Below, one piece after another: positions 10,228 through 17,806 of a DNA stretch of 17,861 bases. Numbering within the stretch: the stretch's first letter is position 1; each line of letters starts with the position of its first letter. Source of the DNA: an uncultured Collinsella sp. (lineage in GTDB: Bacteria > Actinomycetota > Coriobacteriia > Coriobacteriales > Coriobacteriaceae); the NCBI GenBank assembly GCA_900552875.1, contig USCS01000009.1, positions 1-17,861 on the forward strand, written 5' to 3'. A program made the position numbers and the translations under genes. The notes beneath the pieces were generated by a model, which saw nothing but the letters and a program-made list of their open reading frames with translations, was not told the DNA's origin and searched no databases.

Positions 10228-10255
10228 TTGCACTTTGCGATTCCTCGTGTATACT
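10228..10255 (+). promoter_or_regulatory. Promoter of tRNA-Ser(GGA)
   Basis: The -35 TTGCAC (10228-10233) and -10 TATACT (10250-10255) are separated by 16 bases and lie 16 bases before the tRNA 5' end. Both boxes match the sigma-70 consensus in at least four of six positions. Confidence 0.78.
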
Positions 10256-10271
10256 GACTTTCGCATTTAAC

Positions 10272-10362
10272 GGAGAGTTGTCCGAGTGGCCGAAGGAGCA
10301 CGATTGGAAATCGTGTAGGCGTCAAAAGCGTCTCCAGGGTTCAAATCCCTGACTCTCCGCCA
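10272..10362 (+). tRNA. tRNA-Ser (anticodon GGA)
   Basis: A seven-base acceptor stem (GGAGAGT with ACTCTCC), discriminator G, an encoded CCA and a long variable arm define a class II tRNA. The anticodon stem CACGA/TCGTG encloses loop TTGGAAA, giving anticodon GGA, which reads UCC and UCU. The T-loop is TTCAAAT. It has its own promoter and terminator. Confidence 0.96.
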
Positions 10363-10370
10363 GTTAATTC

Positions 10371-10401
10371 CAAAGCAGGCCTTCGAGCCTGCTTTGTTTT
10401 T
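10371..10401 (+). terminator. Rho-independent terminator after tRNA-Ser(GGA)
   Basis: A perfect 10-bp stem (10371-10380 with 10387-10396), a six-base loop and five T lie nine bases past the tRNA. The next tRNA-Ser starts only ten bases later, so it needs either readthrough or a promoter overlapping this hairpin. Confidence 0.88.
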
Positions 10402-10410
10402 ACCCCACGC

Positions 10411-10501
10411 GGAGGGGTGGCAGAGTGGTTGAATGCGGCGGTCTCGAAAACCGTTTGGCCTGTATAAGGTCACGAGGGTTCGAATCCCTCCTCCTCCGCC
10501 A
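10411..10501 (+). tRNA. tRNA-Ser (anticodon CGA)
   Basis: The acceptor stem pairs GGAGGGG with CTCCTCC (one G-U), with discriminator G and an encoded CCA. The anticodon stem GCGGT/ACCGT holds loop CTCGAAA, so the anticodon is CGA (reads UCG). The long variable arm fits a serine tRNA. The last 26 bases are repeated in inverted orientation at 10565-10590. Confidence 0.96.
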
Positions 10502-10512
10502 TTTTGGTTGAG

Positions 10513-10544
10513 AAAGCTCCCGAGAATGGGAGCTTTTTTGTTTT
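10513..10544 (+). terminator. Rho-independent terminator after tRNA-Ser(CGA)
   Basis: A perfect 9-bp stem (10513-10521 with 10528-10536) is followed by further T residues (TTTGTTTT). It lies 12 bases past the tRNA. Confidence 0.9.
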
Positions 10545-10564
10545 GAGTCCCTTACAAACAAATA

Positions 10565-10590
10565 CGGCGAAGGAGGAGGGATTCGAGCCC
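10565..10590 (-). repeat. Inverted partial copy of the tRNA-Ser(CGA) 3' end
   Basis: These 26 bases match the reverse complement of 10476-10501 (T-loop, T-stem 3' strand, acceptor 3' strand and CCA) at 23 of 26 positions. No anticodon arm or 5' half accompanies it, so it is not a functional tRNA. A tRNA 3' end outside its tRNA commonly marks an integrase attachment site or a recombination scar, though no integrase is visible. It ends eight bases before the left palindromic repeat. Confidence 0.65.
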
Positions 10591-10598
10591 GCCCCTCA

Positions 10599-10680
10599 CC
10601 AAAAACATGTACGTCACCCTCCAAAACCGACAATTTTCGACATCTTTGGAGGCTGACGTACACGTTTGGATTGAGCTCAC
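10599..10680 (-). repeat. Left copy of an 81-82 base palindromic repeat
   Basis: The reverse complement of this stretch matches 11791-11871 with six substitutions and one single-base indel (about 91%). The unit is itself a long imperfect hairpin: outer arms with core TACGTCA/TGACGTA, then CCTCC/GGAGG, then A/T pairs around a short variable centre. One side carries a non-palindromic tail, TTTGGATTGAGCTCAC, facing the enclosed gene. It begins 10 bases past the stop of the nuclease-like gene. Such units resemble REP/REPIN-type dispersed elements; genome copy number is unknown. Confidence 0.8.
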
Positions 10681-10690
10681 GGGAGTGGCA

Positions 10691-11698
10691 CTATTCGGAA
10701 GGTGCCTCTTCGTCTCGCATGCCTTTCCAGTTGCGGATAAGCGCCTTGCGTAGTTCGTTTTGCTCTCGCTGGTACCCGGTGTCGGTACAGCGAGGCATGC
10801 CGAGTGCTTCGCGAATGTTGTTCATGGCGCGGTGAAAGGCGAGCTGGCTGCCGAACTGAGCCGAAGTGAGCGTAACGATTCGATATCCCATTTGGGAGAG
10901 AACGGCCTCTCGCTCCGCATCTGCTCCCTTGCGCTCGAGCTCATCGTGAAAACCGCCCTTATATTCGATACCGAGCGCCCTGCGCTTATAGGTCACGAGC
11001 GCATCGATTTTGAGCGTTCGAGCTTTGGCGCAATGCCAGAGACGTTGAGGGATCTCGAGCGGTTTGTTGAGTTCGACACCTCGGATGCCAACGCCGCCTT
11101 CGCTTGTTGGGAGCGAGAGGGCGATTGCCGAAGCGGTCTCCATAGGCGAGGCCGAGCGATCGTAGATGTGCCTGAGCGCGAGCCGTGCACGTGTGGCACC
11201 GGGTTTGCCGGGGTGCCGATCGAGCAGTTCGGTTATTTCATCCTTGGAGGTGGTGGCTGGTTGCTCGGTATAAGGGTCGGCGGGATTGAGCCTCATGCGA
11301 TAATCGCCGCAAACTTCATAGCCATATTCGAGATATTCGATCCTATCCATCCACTCGGCAGCGAGCACGAAGGCGAAGGCTTCGTCGGTGATGAAGATTC
11401 CGGGCGTCAACTCGTTAATATGCTCGTAGGGAAGATTTTGTCCAAGAATGTGGCAAACGACGCCTTTGGTACGAATTCGCTCAAATTCGAATACAACCGC
11501 GATATCGATAGTCTTAAGCATATCGGACGGAATGCCGCAGTCGGTAAGGGCCTGTCGTATGCGCGCAACACGTTGCTGGGTGGAGATGCCTTGTGCGCCT
11601 ATCTGGTAGTCGTGCCGCGCAAGAGACTGAACCAAATTCTGGGGTGCATGATGGACAAGCCATGCGGTTTTATGCGAAATGAGAACAGGGGTATCCAT
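10691..11698 (-). CDS. DUF559-like / PD-(D/E)XK nuclease-fold protein, 335 aa
   Basis: The C-terminal third looks like the very-short-patch-repair/DUF559 branch of the PD-(D/E)XK fold: KIDALV (Asp232), then GIEYKG (Glu245 and Lys247 as the E-x-K pair), then AEREAVLSQMGYRIVTLT, where a helix and strand follow as in DUF559. The middle SASPMETASAIALSLP resembles the linker seen in actinobacterial proteins that join an N-terminal AbiEi-like part to DUF559. The N-terminal VLISHKTAWLVHH fits that arrangement loosely. Catalysis is not proven. The ATG at 11698 has GAGAGG six bases upstream. The gene stands alone, bracketed by inverted palindromic repeats at 10599-10680 and 11791-11871, and is oriented against the following plus-strand genes. 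Both its role and the link to the repeats are inference. Confidence 0.8.
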   Translation of the reverse strand: MDTPVLISHKTAWLVHHAPQNLVQSLARHDYQIGAQGISTQQRVARIRQALTDCGIPSDMLKTIDIAVVFEFERIRTKGVVCHILGQNLPYEHINELTPGIFITDEAFAFVLAAEWMDRIEYLEYGYEVCGDYRMRLNPADPYTEQPATTSKDEITELLDRHPGKPGATRARLALRHIYDRSASPMETASAIALSLPTSEGGVGIRGVELNKPLEIPQRLWHCAKARTLKIDALVTYKRRALGIEYKGGFHDELERKGADAEREAVLSQMGYRIVTLTSAQFGSQLAFHRAMNNIREALGMPRCTDTGYQREQNELRKALIRNWKGMRDEEAPSE

Positions 11699-11753
11699 TG
11701 AGGGCCTCTCGCTCTGAGCCGGTATCCAACTCTTATGTCCGTTGAAGTGGGGA

Positions 11754-11783
11754 AATATACCGGATGTGAGTAAATTAACTCAC
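11754..11783 (-). promoter_or_regulatory. Candidate promoter and operator of the nuclease-like gene
   Basis: A -10-like TATATT lies at 11754-11759 on the minus strand. The 18-base near-palindrome GTGAGT-AAATTA-ACTCAC (11766-11783) covers the place of the -35, where no good hexamer is seen. A regulator bound there would block or recruit polymerase. Weak evidence, based on position and symmetry. Confidence 0.35.
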
Positions 11784-11790
11784 TCATGCT

Positions 11791-11871
11791 GTGAGCTCAA
11801 TCCAAACATGTACGTCAGCCTCCGAAGATGTCAAAAGATGTCGTTTTTGGAGGGTGACGTACATGTTTTGG
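11791..11871 (+). repeat. Right copy of the palindromic repeat
   Basis: This is the partner of 10599-10680 in opposite orientation. Outer arms pair CATGTACGTCA (11807-11817) with TGACGTACATG (11855-11865), and CCTCC pairs with GGAGG after one mismatch. The tail GTGAGCTCAATCCAAA again faces the enclosed gene. I see no target-site duplication outside the two copies. Bases 11872-12002 hold the leader of the next gene and a small GGGTC-GCGA-GACCC hairpin (11932-11945). Confidence 0.8.
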
Positions 11872-12002
11872 ATCCCTGGCATTCCAGCAGCGCCACGCCC
11901 GCGCTCAGTCCCTACCGTTTGCCGAGCAATGGGGTCGCGAGACCCGCCAACCATGTACTATGTACGGGCATTGTCTAAACCCGTAACTCAAAGGAACCCA
12001 TC

Positions 12003-12692
12003 TTGCCCGTCGCCGCCGCTATAACCGTTACCTCACATGCCTCGGATGCCATGGTCGCTATCCCCTTTTGGCTCGAGATGTTCGCCGTTGTCGCTGCATC
12101 GATCTCGGGCGTGCTGGTTGCGCGCGAGCATAAGCTCGACCTGGTGGGCGCGGTCGCACTCGCCGTGGTCTGTGGCCTGGGCGGCGGTCTTTTACGCGAC
12201 ATGACGCTGCAGGTGGGCAACGTCTACATCCTCAATCAGCCGATGGCACTCCCGCTTTCCATTGCCACGGCGGCCATCATCTACATCTTCCCGGCAATCG
12301 TCGATAAACCCGAGAAACTCATCCCATTGCTCGACATCATCTCGGTCGGCATCTACGCCGCCACCGGAGCGGACAAAGCACTGGTTTATGGCTTTGCGCC
12401 GGCCGTATGCATCATGATGGGCTTTTTTACCGCGGTGGGTGGCGGCATGTTGCGCGACGGCTTTATGGGCGTGGTTCCGGGCATTTTCCAACGTACTAAC
12501 TTTTATGCCATCGCCGCCATCGCCGGATCGACAAGCTATGTGTGTCTCGTTATGAGCGGCATCATGAGCAATGTCGCCGCGCTGGTCGTATGCGTCGCGG
12601 TGACCATGGGTCTGCGCTGGCTCTCGCTGCGCTTTGATATCAAAAGCCCCACCGAGGAAGACATCGCACGTTTTTTGCATCGCAAAAAGTAG
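12003..12692 (+). CDS. TRIC / UPF0126 family membrane channel, 229 aa
   Basis: Two homologous halves each carry the family mark: GLGGGLLRD in the first and AVGGGMLRDGFMG in the second. About seven hydrophobic helices fill the protein, matching bacterial trimeric intracellular cation channel (YadS/YicG-type) proteins, thought to conduct K+ or similar monovalent cations at the cytoplasmic membrane. The substrate is inferred from family. The start is a TTG at 12003 with AAGGA seven bases upstream; the first in-frame ATG (near 12051) would remove 16 residues that precede helix 1, so it remains possible. The gene stands at the border of the repeat-flanked cassette, 131 bases past its right repeat. 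Confidence 0.85.
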   Translation: MPVAAAITVTSHASDAMVAIPFWLEMFAVVAASISGVLVAREHKLDLVGAVALAVVCGLGGGLLRDMTLQVGNVYILNQPMALPLSIATAAIIYIFPAIVDKPEKLIPLLDIISVGIYAATGADKALVYGFAPAVCIMMGFFTAVGGGMLRDGFMGVVPGIFQRTNFYAIAAIAGSTSYVCLVMSGIMSNVAALVVCVAVTMGLRWLSLRFDIKSPTEEDIARFLHRKK

Positions 12693-12760
12693 GTGGCGCG
12701 GGCTCGTCCCCGAAATGCAACCGAGAGGTTCTTTTAGAGCGCCCGCGCGTTGGGTACCCT

Positions 12761-12785
12761 GTTAGATACATGTCGAGTATCTAAC
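12761..12785 (+). promoter_or_regulatory. Perfect 9-7-9 inverted repeat before the bactofilin-like gene
   Basis: GTTAGATAC and GTATCTAAC are perfect reverse complements spaced by seven bases, ending one base before the AAGG ribosome binding site. It could be a leader hairpin that controls access to that site or a repressor operator overlapping the promoter. No matching repeat is seen elsewhere in the window. Confidence 0.55.
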
Positions 12786-12797
12786 GAAGGATTCACT

Positions 12798-13943
12798 ATG
12801 CCTTGCAACCTAGCACCGTCGTCCCGACGCCGTAAAACGCGTGGCCGCATCGCCCTTCTATTCGCACTGATTGCACTTGCGCTGACCGCGCTTCCCACGA
12901 CGTCGTTCGCCGGCACAGACACCGCGGGCAACGTGCTCGCAACCGAAGTTGACTCAAATCCGTCTGGCGTCGAAGGCGACCTGTACTGGGCCGGCCAAAG
13001 CCTTAACCTAGACGACGCTTCCATCGGTCGCGATATTATCGCGGCAGGCGAGAGCTTGTCGATTCGCGACTGCACTGTGGGCGGCGCCGTTCGCCTGGCG
13101 GCGCGCACCATCGATATCTCCAAAACCGCAATCGATGGCAGCGTGACGGTAGCCGGTCAGCATGTCGTGCTCAACACTGGTAGCACCGCCAACTGTTTTT
13201 ACGCGATGGGTGAGACAGTTGCCCTACGAGGCTCCGCCAAGTCGGCAGCACTTGCAGGCGATACGGTGACCATCGACGGCACCGTCGAGGGCGATGTCGA
13301 GGTTTGGGCCGATAAGCTCGTCTTGGGCAAGAATGCCCGCATTACCGGCACCGTGAACGCACACGTCTCCGAGGACCCCGAGCGCGCCGCAGGAGCCGAG
13401 GTCGGCGCGCTCAAGATCGACCGCACCGAGAACGAAGATACTTCCACCATTAACGATGTCATCGGCGGCATCGTCACCGCGGCGCTCTCGACCTGCTTTG
13501 TCGCTCTGCTGCTCGAGCTCGTCTTTCCGCGAGCGACCGCCAGCGCCGCCGGAATGCTCCACCAGCACCCCACGCCCCTGTGGGTGAGCGGTCTTCTGGG
13601 CACGATCGCTATCGTCCCCGCCGTCCTACTGCTGATTATCTCCATCGCTGGCCTGTCGCTTGCCGGAACCCTCTTGTGCGGCGTTATCGGCATCGCGCTG
13701 GTCTCCACCGCTTTTGCGGGCTGCACAATCGCCCGCATGGCCGGACATAACCAGAACCGCTACGCCATGGCAGCCGTCGGCGGTATCGCCGCAGGTGCCC
13801 TCACGGGACTTCCCCTCATCGGCGACTTCATCAGCGGCGTGGCCTTTGTCTTTATGCTCGGCTGCGTTATCCAAATCATCTGGCGCAACGCTCGCCTCAA
13901 GCCGCAGCAGGCCCCCAACACGCCAGGCCTTCCCTCCGCCTAG
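12798..13943 (+). CDS. Exported bactofilin-like (polymer-forming) membrane protein, 381 aa
   Basis: The start at 12798 has AAGG seven bases upstream. Residues 1-38 form a signal peptide: an Arg-rich n-region, LLFALIALALTALP, and a likely cleavage after SFA. Residues about 45-205 are a run of short alternating beta units (for example GDLYWAGQSL, GRDIIAAGESL, GGAVRLAARTI, GDVEVWADKLVLGKNARITG), the beta-solenoid pattern of bactofilin/polymer-forming proteins. After a charged linker, about four membrane helices (roughly 222-370) follow. Normal bactofilins are cytoplasmic, so this one is predicted to place its solenoid outside the membrane. A role in envelope organisation is likely but not shown. 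It is downstream of the TRIC gene with a 105-base gap and may have its own promoter. Confidence 0.85.
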   Translation: MPCNLAPSSRRRKTRGRIALLFALIALALTALPTTSFAGTDTAGNVLATEVDSNPSGVEGDLYWAGQSLNLDDASIGRDIIAAGESLSIRDCTVGGAVRLAARTIDISKTAIDGSVTVAGQHVVLNTGSTANCFYAMGETVALRGSAKSAALAGDTVTIDGTVEGDVEVWADKLVLGKNARITGTVNAHVSEDPERAAGAEVGALKIDRTENEDTSTINDVIGGIVTAALSTCFVALLLELVFPRATASAAGMLHQHPTPLWVSGLLGTIAIVPAVLLLIISIAGLSLAGTLLCGVIGIALVSTAFAGCTIARMAGHNQNRYAMAAVGGIAAGALTGLPLIGDFISGVAFVFMLGCVIQIIWRNARLKPQQAPNTPGLPSA

Positions 13944-14009
13944 CCGCCAACCACCACAAAAGGGCCAGGCATATTTATGGTGCTGCAAAGTAACCTGTCC
14001 CCTTGCACC

Positions 14010-14050
14010 AAAAAGGGCGCCGACCATTGCGGTCGACGCCCTTTCTTATT
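14010..14050. terminator. Bidirectional terminator between the bactofilin-like gene and typA
   Basis: An 8-bp stem (14012-14019 with 14037-14044) and five inner pairs (14021-14025 with 14031-14035) are flanked by an A-run on the left and TTTCTTATT on the right. It therefore offers a U-tract to both converging genes. A short inverted repeat, TGGTGC/GCACCA (13978-13983 with 14005-14010), lies next to it. Confidence 0.82.
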
Positions 14051-14071
14051 GGCGGTTATAAGCCCCAGCGC

Positions 14072-15910
<1,839 letters not shown>

Positions 15911-16027
15911 GTAGTTCCCCTATCTTCTATCCATATACAAACGGCACGCGTATGCGGCCCGCCCAGCGATACAACGCTCAGCGGGAATATTGAGCCTTTT
16001 ACCGAAAACTCGTTTATTTTAGCGATT

Positions 16028-16477
16028 TTAGATGAGAGGGGTTTCCTCACCTGCAGGTTCAGGGTCGCTCCACATAAAACCATCGCCGGCGCCCATGCCC
16101 TCATACAGCACATATGCCGAAAAACCGCTCTCGAGCGTAGTCTCAAAGAAGCTCACGAGCAGAGCGTCGTGGTAGCCTCCGTCAATCTCGACGCAGCCGG
16201 TATAGCCGATGGCATAGCGGGCGATACGGCCCAGGTCCTCGTCCTTAAGACCCATCTTGTGCTCGGAGATAAAGTTGGTGGCAGCCTCGAGGCATGCCTC
16301 CTCGCCGTCCTCGTCGAGCGCCGCCAGATATCGGTTGGAAGCAGCGTCCTCAATCGCCACAACTACGCCCGGATTCTCGCCGGCGGCAAGATCGTCCAAG
16401 AACGCACCAATCAGGTCACACACCATGGCGTCGAGCTCGGCGGAGACGTTACCGGCGTCCTGCATATCCTGTGCCAT
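16028..16477 (-). CDS. Conserved-looking protein of unknown function, 149 aa
   Basis: I do not recognise it. It is acidic (many Asp and Glu), has no membrane segment or signal peptide, and looks like a compact alpha/beta protein. Central parts are CLEAATNFISEHKMGLKDED and IDGGYHDALLVSFFETTLESG. The ATG at 16477 has GGAAGG seven bases upstream. It follows the small membrane protein gene by 30 bases and continues the bfn-led transcript. Codon use is like its neighbours. Confidence 0.78.
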   Translation of the reverse strand: MAQDMQDAGNVSAELDAMVCDLIGAFLDDLAAGENPGVVVAIEDAASNRYLAALDEDGEEACLEAATNFISEHKMGLKDEDLGRIARYAIGYTGCVEIDGGYHDALLVSFFETTLESGFSAYVLYEGMGAGDGFMWSDPEPAGEETPLI

Positions 16478-16507
16478 CTTTAGACCTTCCCATCGAGTCT
16501 GGCGTCG

Positions 16508-16897
16508 TTACAGTCCTTGTGCCTCGGCGGCGATCTTGGCGGCAGCGTCGCGGGCGCGCATCATATCCATCGCGCGCTTGTCGAGCACCTTGATCTGACT
16601 GGTCAGCATTACCGCATCGACCACACCCCAGATCACGAGGCCCGTAGAGATCGAAAACCCAAGCGCACCAACTGTACCACGAAGGCGTGAGCAGATTGCC
16701 GCAACAAGGACGGAGATGACAACCATCTTGATAAACGAGCCGCGCCGCTCGCGAAGTGTGCGGGCCTGTGTCACATATGCAATGCGAGCTGCCTCAGAAG
16801 CCTCCGAGCGCATCTGGGCCTCGCGCGCAATGGCAGCCGCCTCGGCAGAAACTCCGGCGTTCATCAGCGCATGCCCCGTCGCGTGTTTGTCGAGCAT
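16508..16897 (-). CDS. Small two-helix membrane protein of unknown function, 129 aa
   Basis: Residues 1-55 are Ala/Glu/Arg-rich and probably helical. Two membrane helices follow, about 57-70 (MVVISVLVAAIC) and 77-98 (GALGFSISTGLVIWGVVDAVML), then a charged helical tail. The ATG at 16897 directly follows the TAA of the bfn gene (TAAATG, no spacing) and has no clear ribosome binding site, so it is probably translated by coupling with the gene before it. An ATG at residue 12 is an alternative. I can give no function. Confidence 0.75.
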   Translation of the reverse strand: MLDKHATGHALMNAGVSAEAAAIAREAQMRSEASEAARIAYVTQARTLRERRGSFIKMVVISVLVAAICSRLRGTVGALGFSISTGLVIWGVVDAVMLTSQIKVLDKRAMDMMRARDAAAKIAAEAQGL

Positions 16898-17398
16898 TTA
16901 GAAATCATCGGGTGAGAGCGTATGGACGAACTCATCGAACTTCTCGAACTCCTGCTCGTCGTCAACTTCTTCGGCATGGGCGGAAACGGTACCCAGGCGA
17001 TTCATGATGTCGTCCTCCACAAACATGGGGGCATTGCTGCGCACGGCAAGGGCAATGGCATCACTGGGGCGGGCGTCGATCTTGCGCTCGTCACCATCGG
17101 CCAGTACGACGATCGTCGCATAGAACACCGGCGGCTCGGCGCGAACGATCTCGATGCGCTCGAGCTTGGCGCCCAGGGCGTCAACGGTATCGAGCAACAG
17201 GTCATGGGTAATCGGGCGCTCGGCGCGGCCGCTATCGATGCCGCGGCTGATGGCAGCAGCTTCAAACGAACCAGTCTGAATGGAAAGGGAACGCAGCGGC
17301 GCGGACGAGTCCGATTTGCCGCTGCGCTCACGAAGCACGATAAGCGATGGCACGGGACCGGCGGCCATGACGATGGTCTCTATGTCGACACGAACCAT
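16898..17398 (-). CDS. Bifunctional nuclease family (BFN, DUF151) protein, 166 aa
   Basis: The motif DARPSDAIALAVRSNAPMFV (109-128) is the hallmark of the BFN/DUF151 domain, known in plants as a stress-responsive nuclease and in bacteria largely unstudied. An acidic tail (about 138-166) follows. The start at 17398 (MVRVDIETIVMA) has GGAGG six bases upstream; the frame open to 17428 is not needed. It leads a set of three adjacent genes, with a candidate promoter at 17455-17484. Nuclease activity in this protein is inferred only from family. Confidence 0.92.
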   Translation of the reverse strand: MVRVDIETIVMAAGPVPSLIVLRERSGKSDSSAPLRSLSIQTGSFEAAAISRGIDSGRAERPITHDLLLDTVDALGAKLERIEIVRAEPPVFYATIVVLADGDERKIDARPSDAIALAVRSNAPMFVEDDIMNRLGTVSAHAEEVDDEQEFEKFDEFVHTLSPDDF

Positions 17399-17454
17399 GG
17401 AACACCTCCGGTACGTAGCGGTTAACACGCGGCAGCCCGCCGCATTGAATAGCT

Positions 17455-17484
17455 ATACTACCCAATCTTTCGCACAGCACACAA
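17455..17484 (-). promoter_or_regulatory. Candidate promoter of the bfn gene set
   Basis: On the minus strand a -35 TTGTGT (17479-17484), an 18-base spacer and a -10 TAGTAT (17455-17460) lie about 50 bases before the start codon. This is the best candidate in the gap between the tRNA terminator and the gene. Confidence 0.5.
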
Positions 17485-17538
17485 AATCAAGGTAGTTAAT
17501 TTGGAACGGGGCTTTTTTGACTACTTTCAGTAGGTAAG

Positions 17539-17568
17539 AAAAAAGCCCCGAGGCAACGCCCCAGGGCT
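17539..17568 (-). terminator. Terminator of the tRNA-Ala/tRNA-Ile transcript
   Basis: Ten pairs (17559-17568 with 17544-17553, two G-U) enclose a five-base loop, and the minus strand continues with six T. It lies 14 bases past the tRNA-Ile 3' end. Its left arm also belongs to another perfect 12-bp stem, 17507-17518 with 17539-17550, so two hairpins compete. Confidence 0.88.
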
Positions 17569-17582
17569 CTTCACGGTTTTGA

Positions 17583-17659
17583 TGGTGGACCTGACAAGAT
17601 TCGAACTTGTGACCTCCCGGTTATCAGCCGGACGCTCTAACCAACTGAGCTACAGGTCC
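17583..17659 (-). tRNA. tRNA-Ile (anticodon GAT)
   Basis: On the minus strand the acceptor GGACCTG pairs with CAGGTCC, discriminator A is followed by an encoded CCA, and the anticodon loop CTGATAA gives GAT (reads AUC and AUU). The T-loop is TTCGAAT. Length is 77 bases with CCA. The 55 bases at its 3' side are identical to the partial copy at 17807-17861. Confidence 0.97.
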
Positions 17660-17663
17660 ATCA

Positions 17664-17739
17664 TGGTGGAGGTTAGGGGGATCGAACCCCTGACCTCAGG
17701 CTTGCAAAGCCCGCGCTCTCCCAGCTGAGCTAAACCCCC
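17664..17739 (-). tRNA. tRNA-Ala (anticodon TGC)
   Basis: The acceptor GGGGGTT pairs with AACCTCC and includes G3-U70, the identity pair of alanine tRNA. The anticodon loop TTTGCAA gives TGC. CCA is encoded. It is four bases upstream of tRNA-Ile on the same strand, so both come from one precursor. Confidence 0.97.
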
Positions 17740-17750
17740 ACGGAGACAGT

Positions 17751-17795
17751 AATAAACACCCCAGCGGCGACTCGGCTCTCGCTGGGGTGTTTATT
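17751..17795 (-). terminator. Perfect 16-bp hairpin inside the tRNA cluster
   Basis: Arms 17780-17795 and 17751-17766 pair without mismatch around a 13-base loop. On the minus strand the descending arm ends in GTGTTTATT, a short U-rich tail. It lies 11 bases past the end of the outer tRNA-Ile and 11 bases before tRNA-Ala. It looks like a terminator, but no promoter fits between it and tRNA-Ala. Confidence 0.65.
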
Positions 17796-17806
17796 GCGAA
17801 AGAAAG

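Noticed and set aside
10131..10663. Minus-strand short proteins with RRRRDSNPRDL or RRVRDLNPGD
   Set aside because: These are the well-known false translations of serine tRNA genes on the opposite strand.
10599..11871. Target-site duplication outside the palindromic repeats
   Set aside because: Flanking bases on the two sides do not match, so I cannot claim simple transposition.
12696..12748. Inverted repeat GCGCGGGC/GCCCGCGC after the TRIC gene as a terminator
   Set aside because: The loop is 37 bases long and no T-run follows; it may be a structured leader but is not convincing as a terminator.
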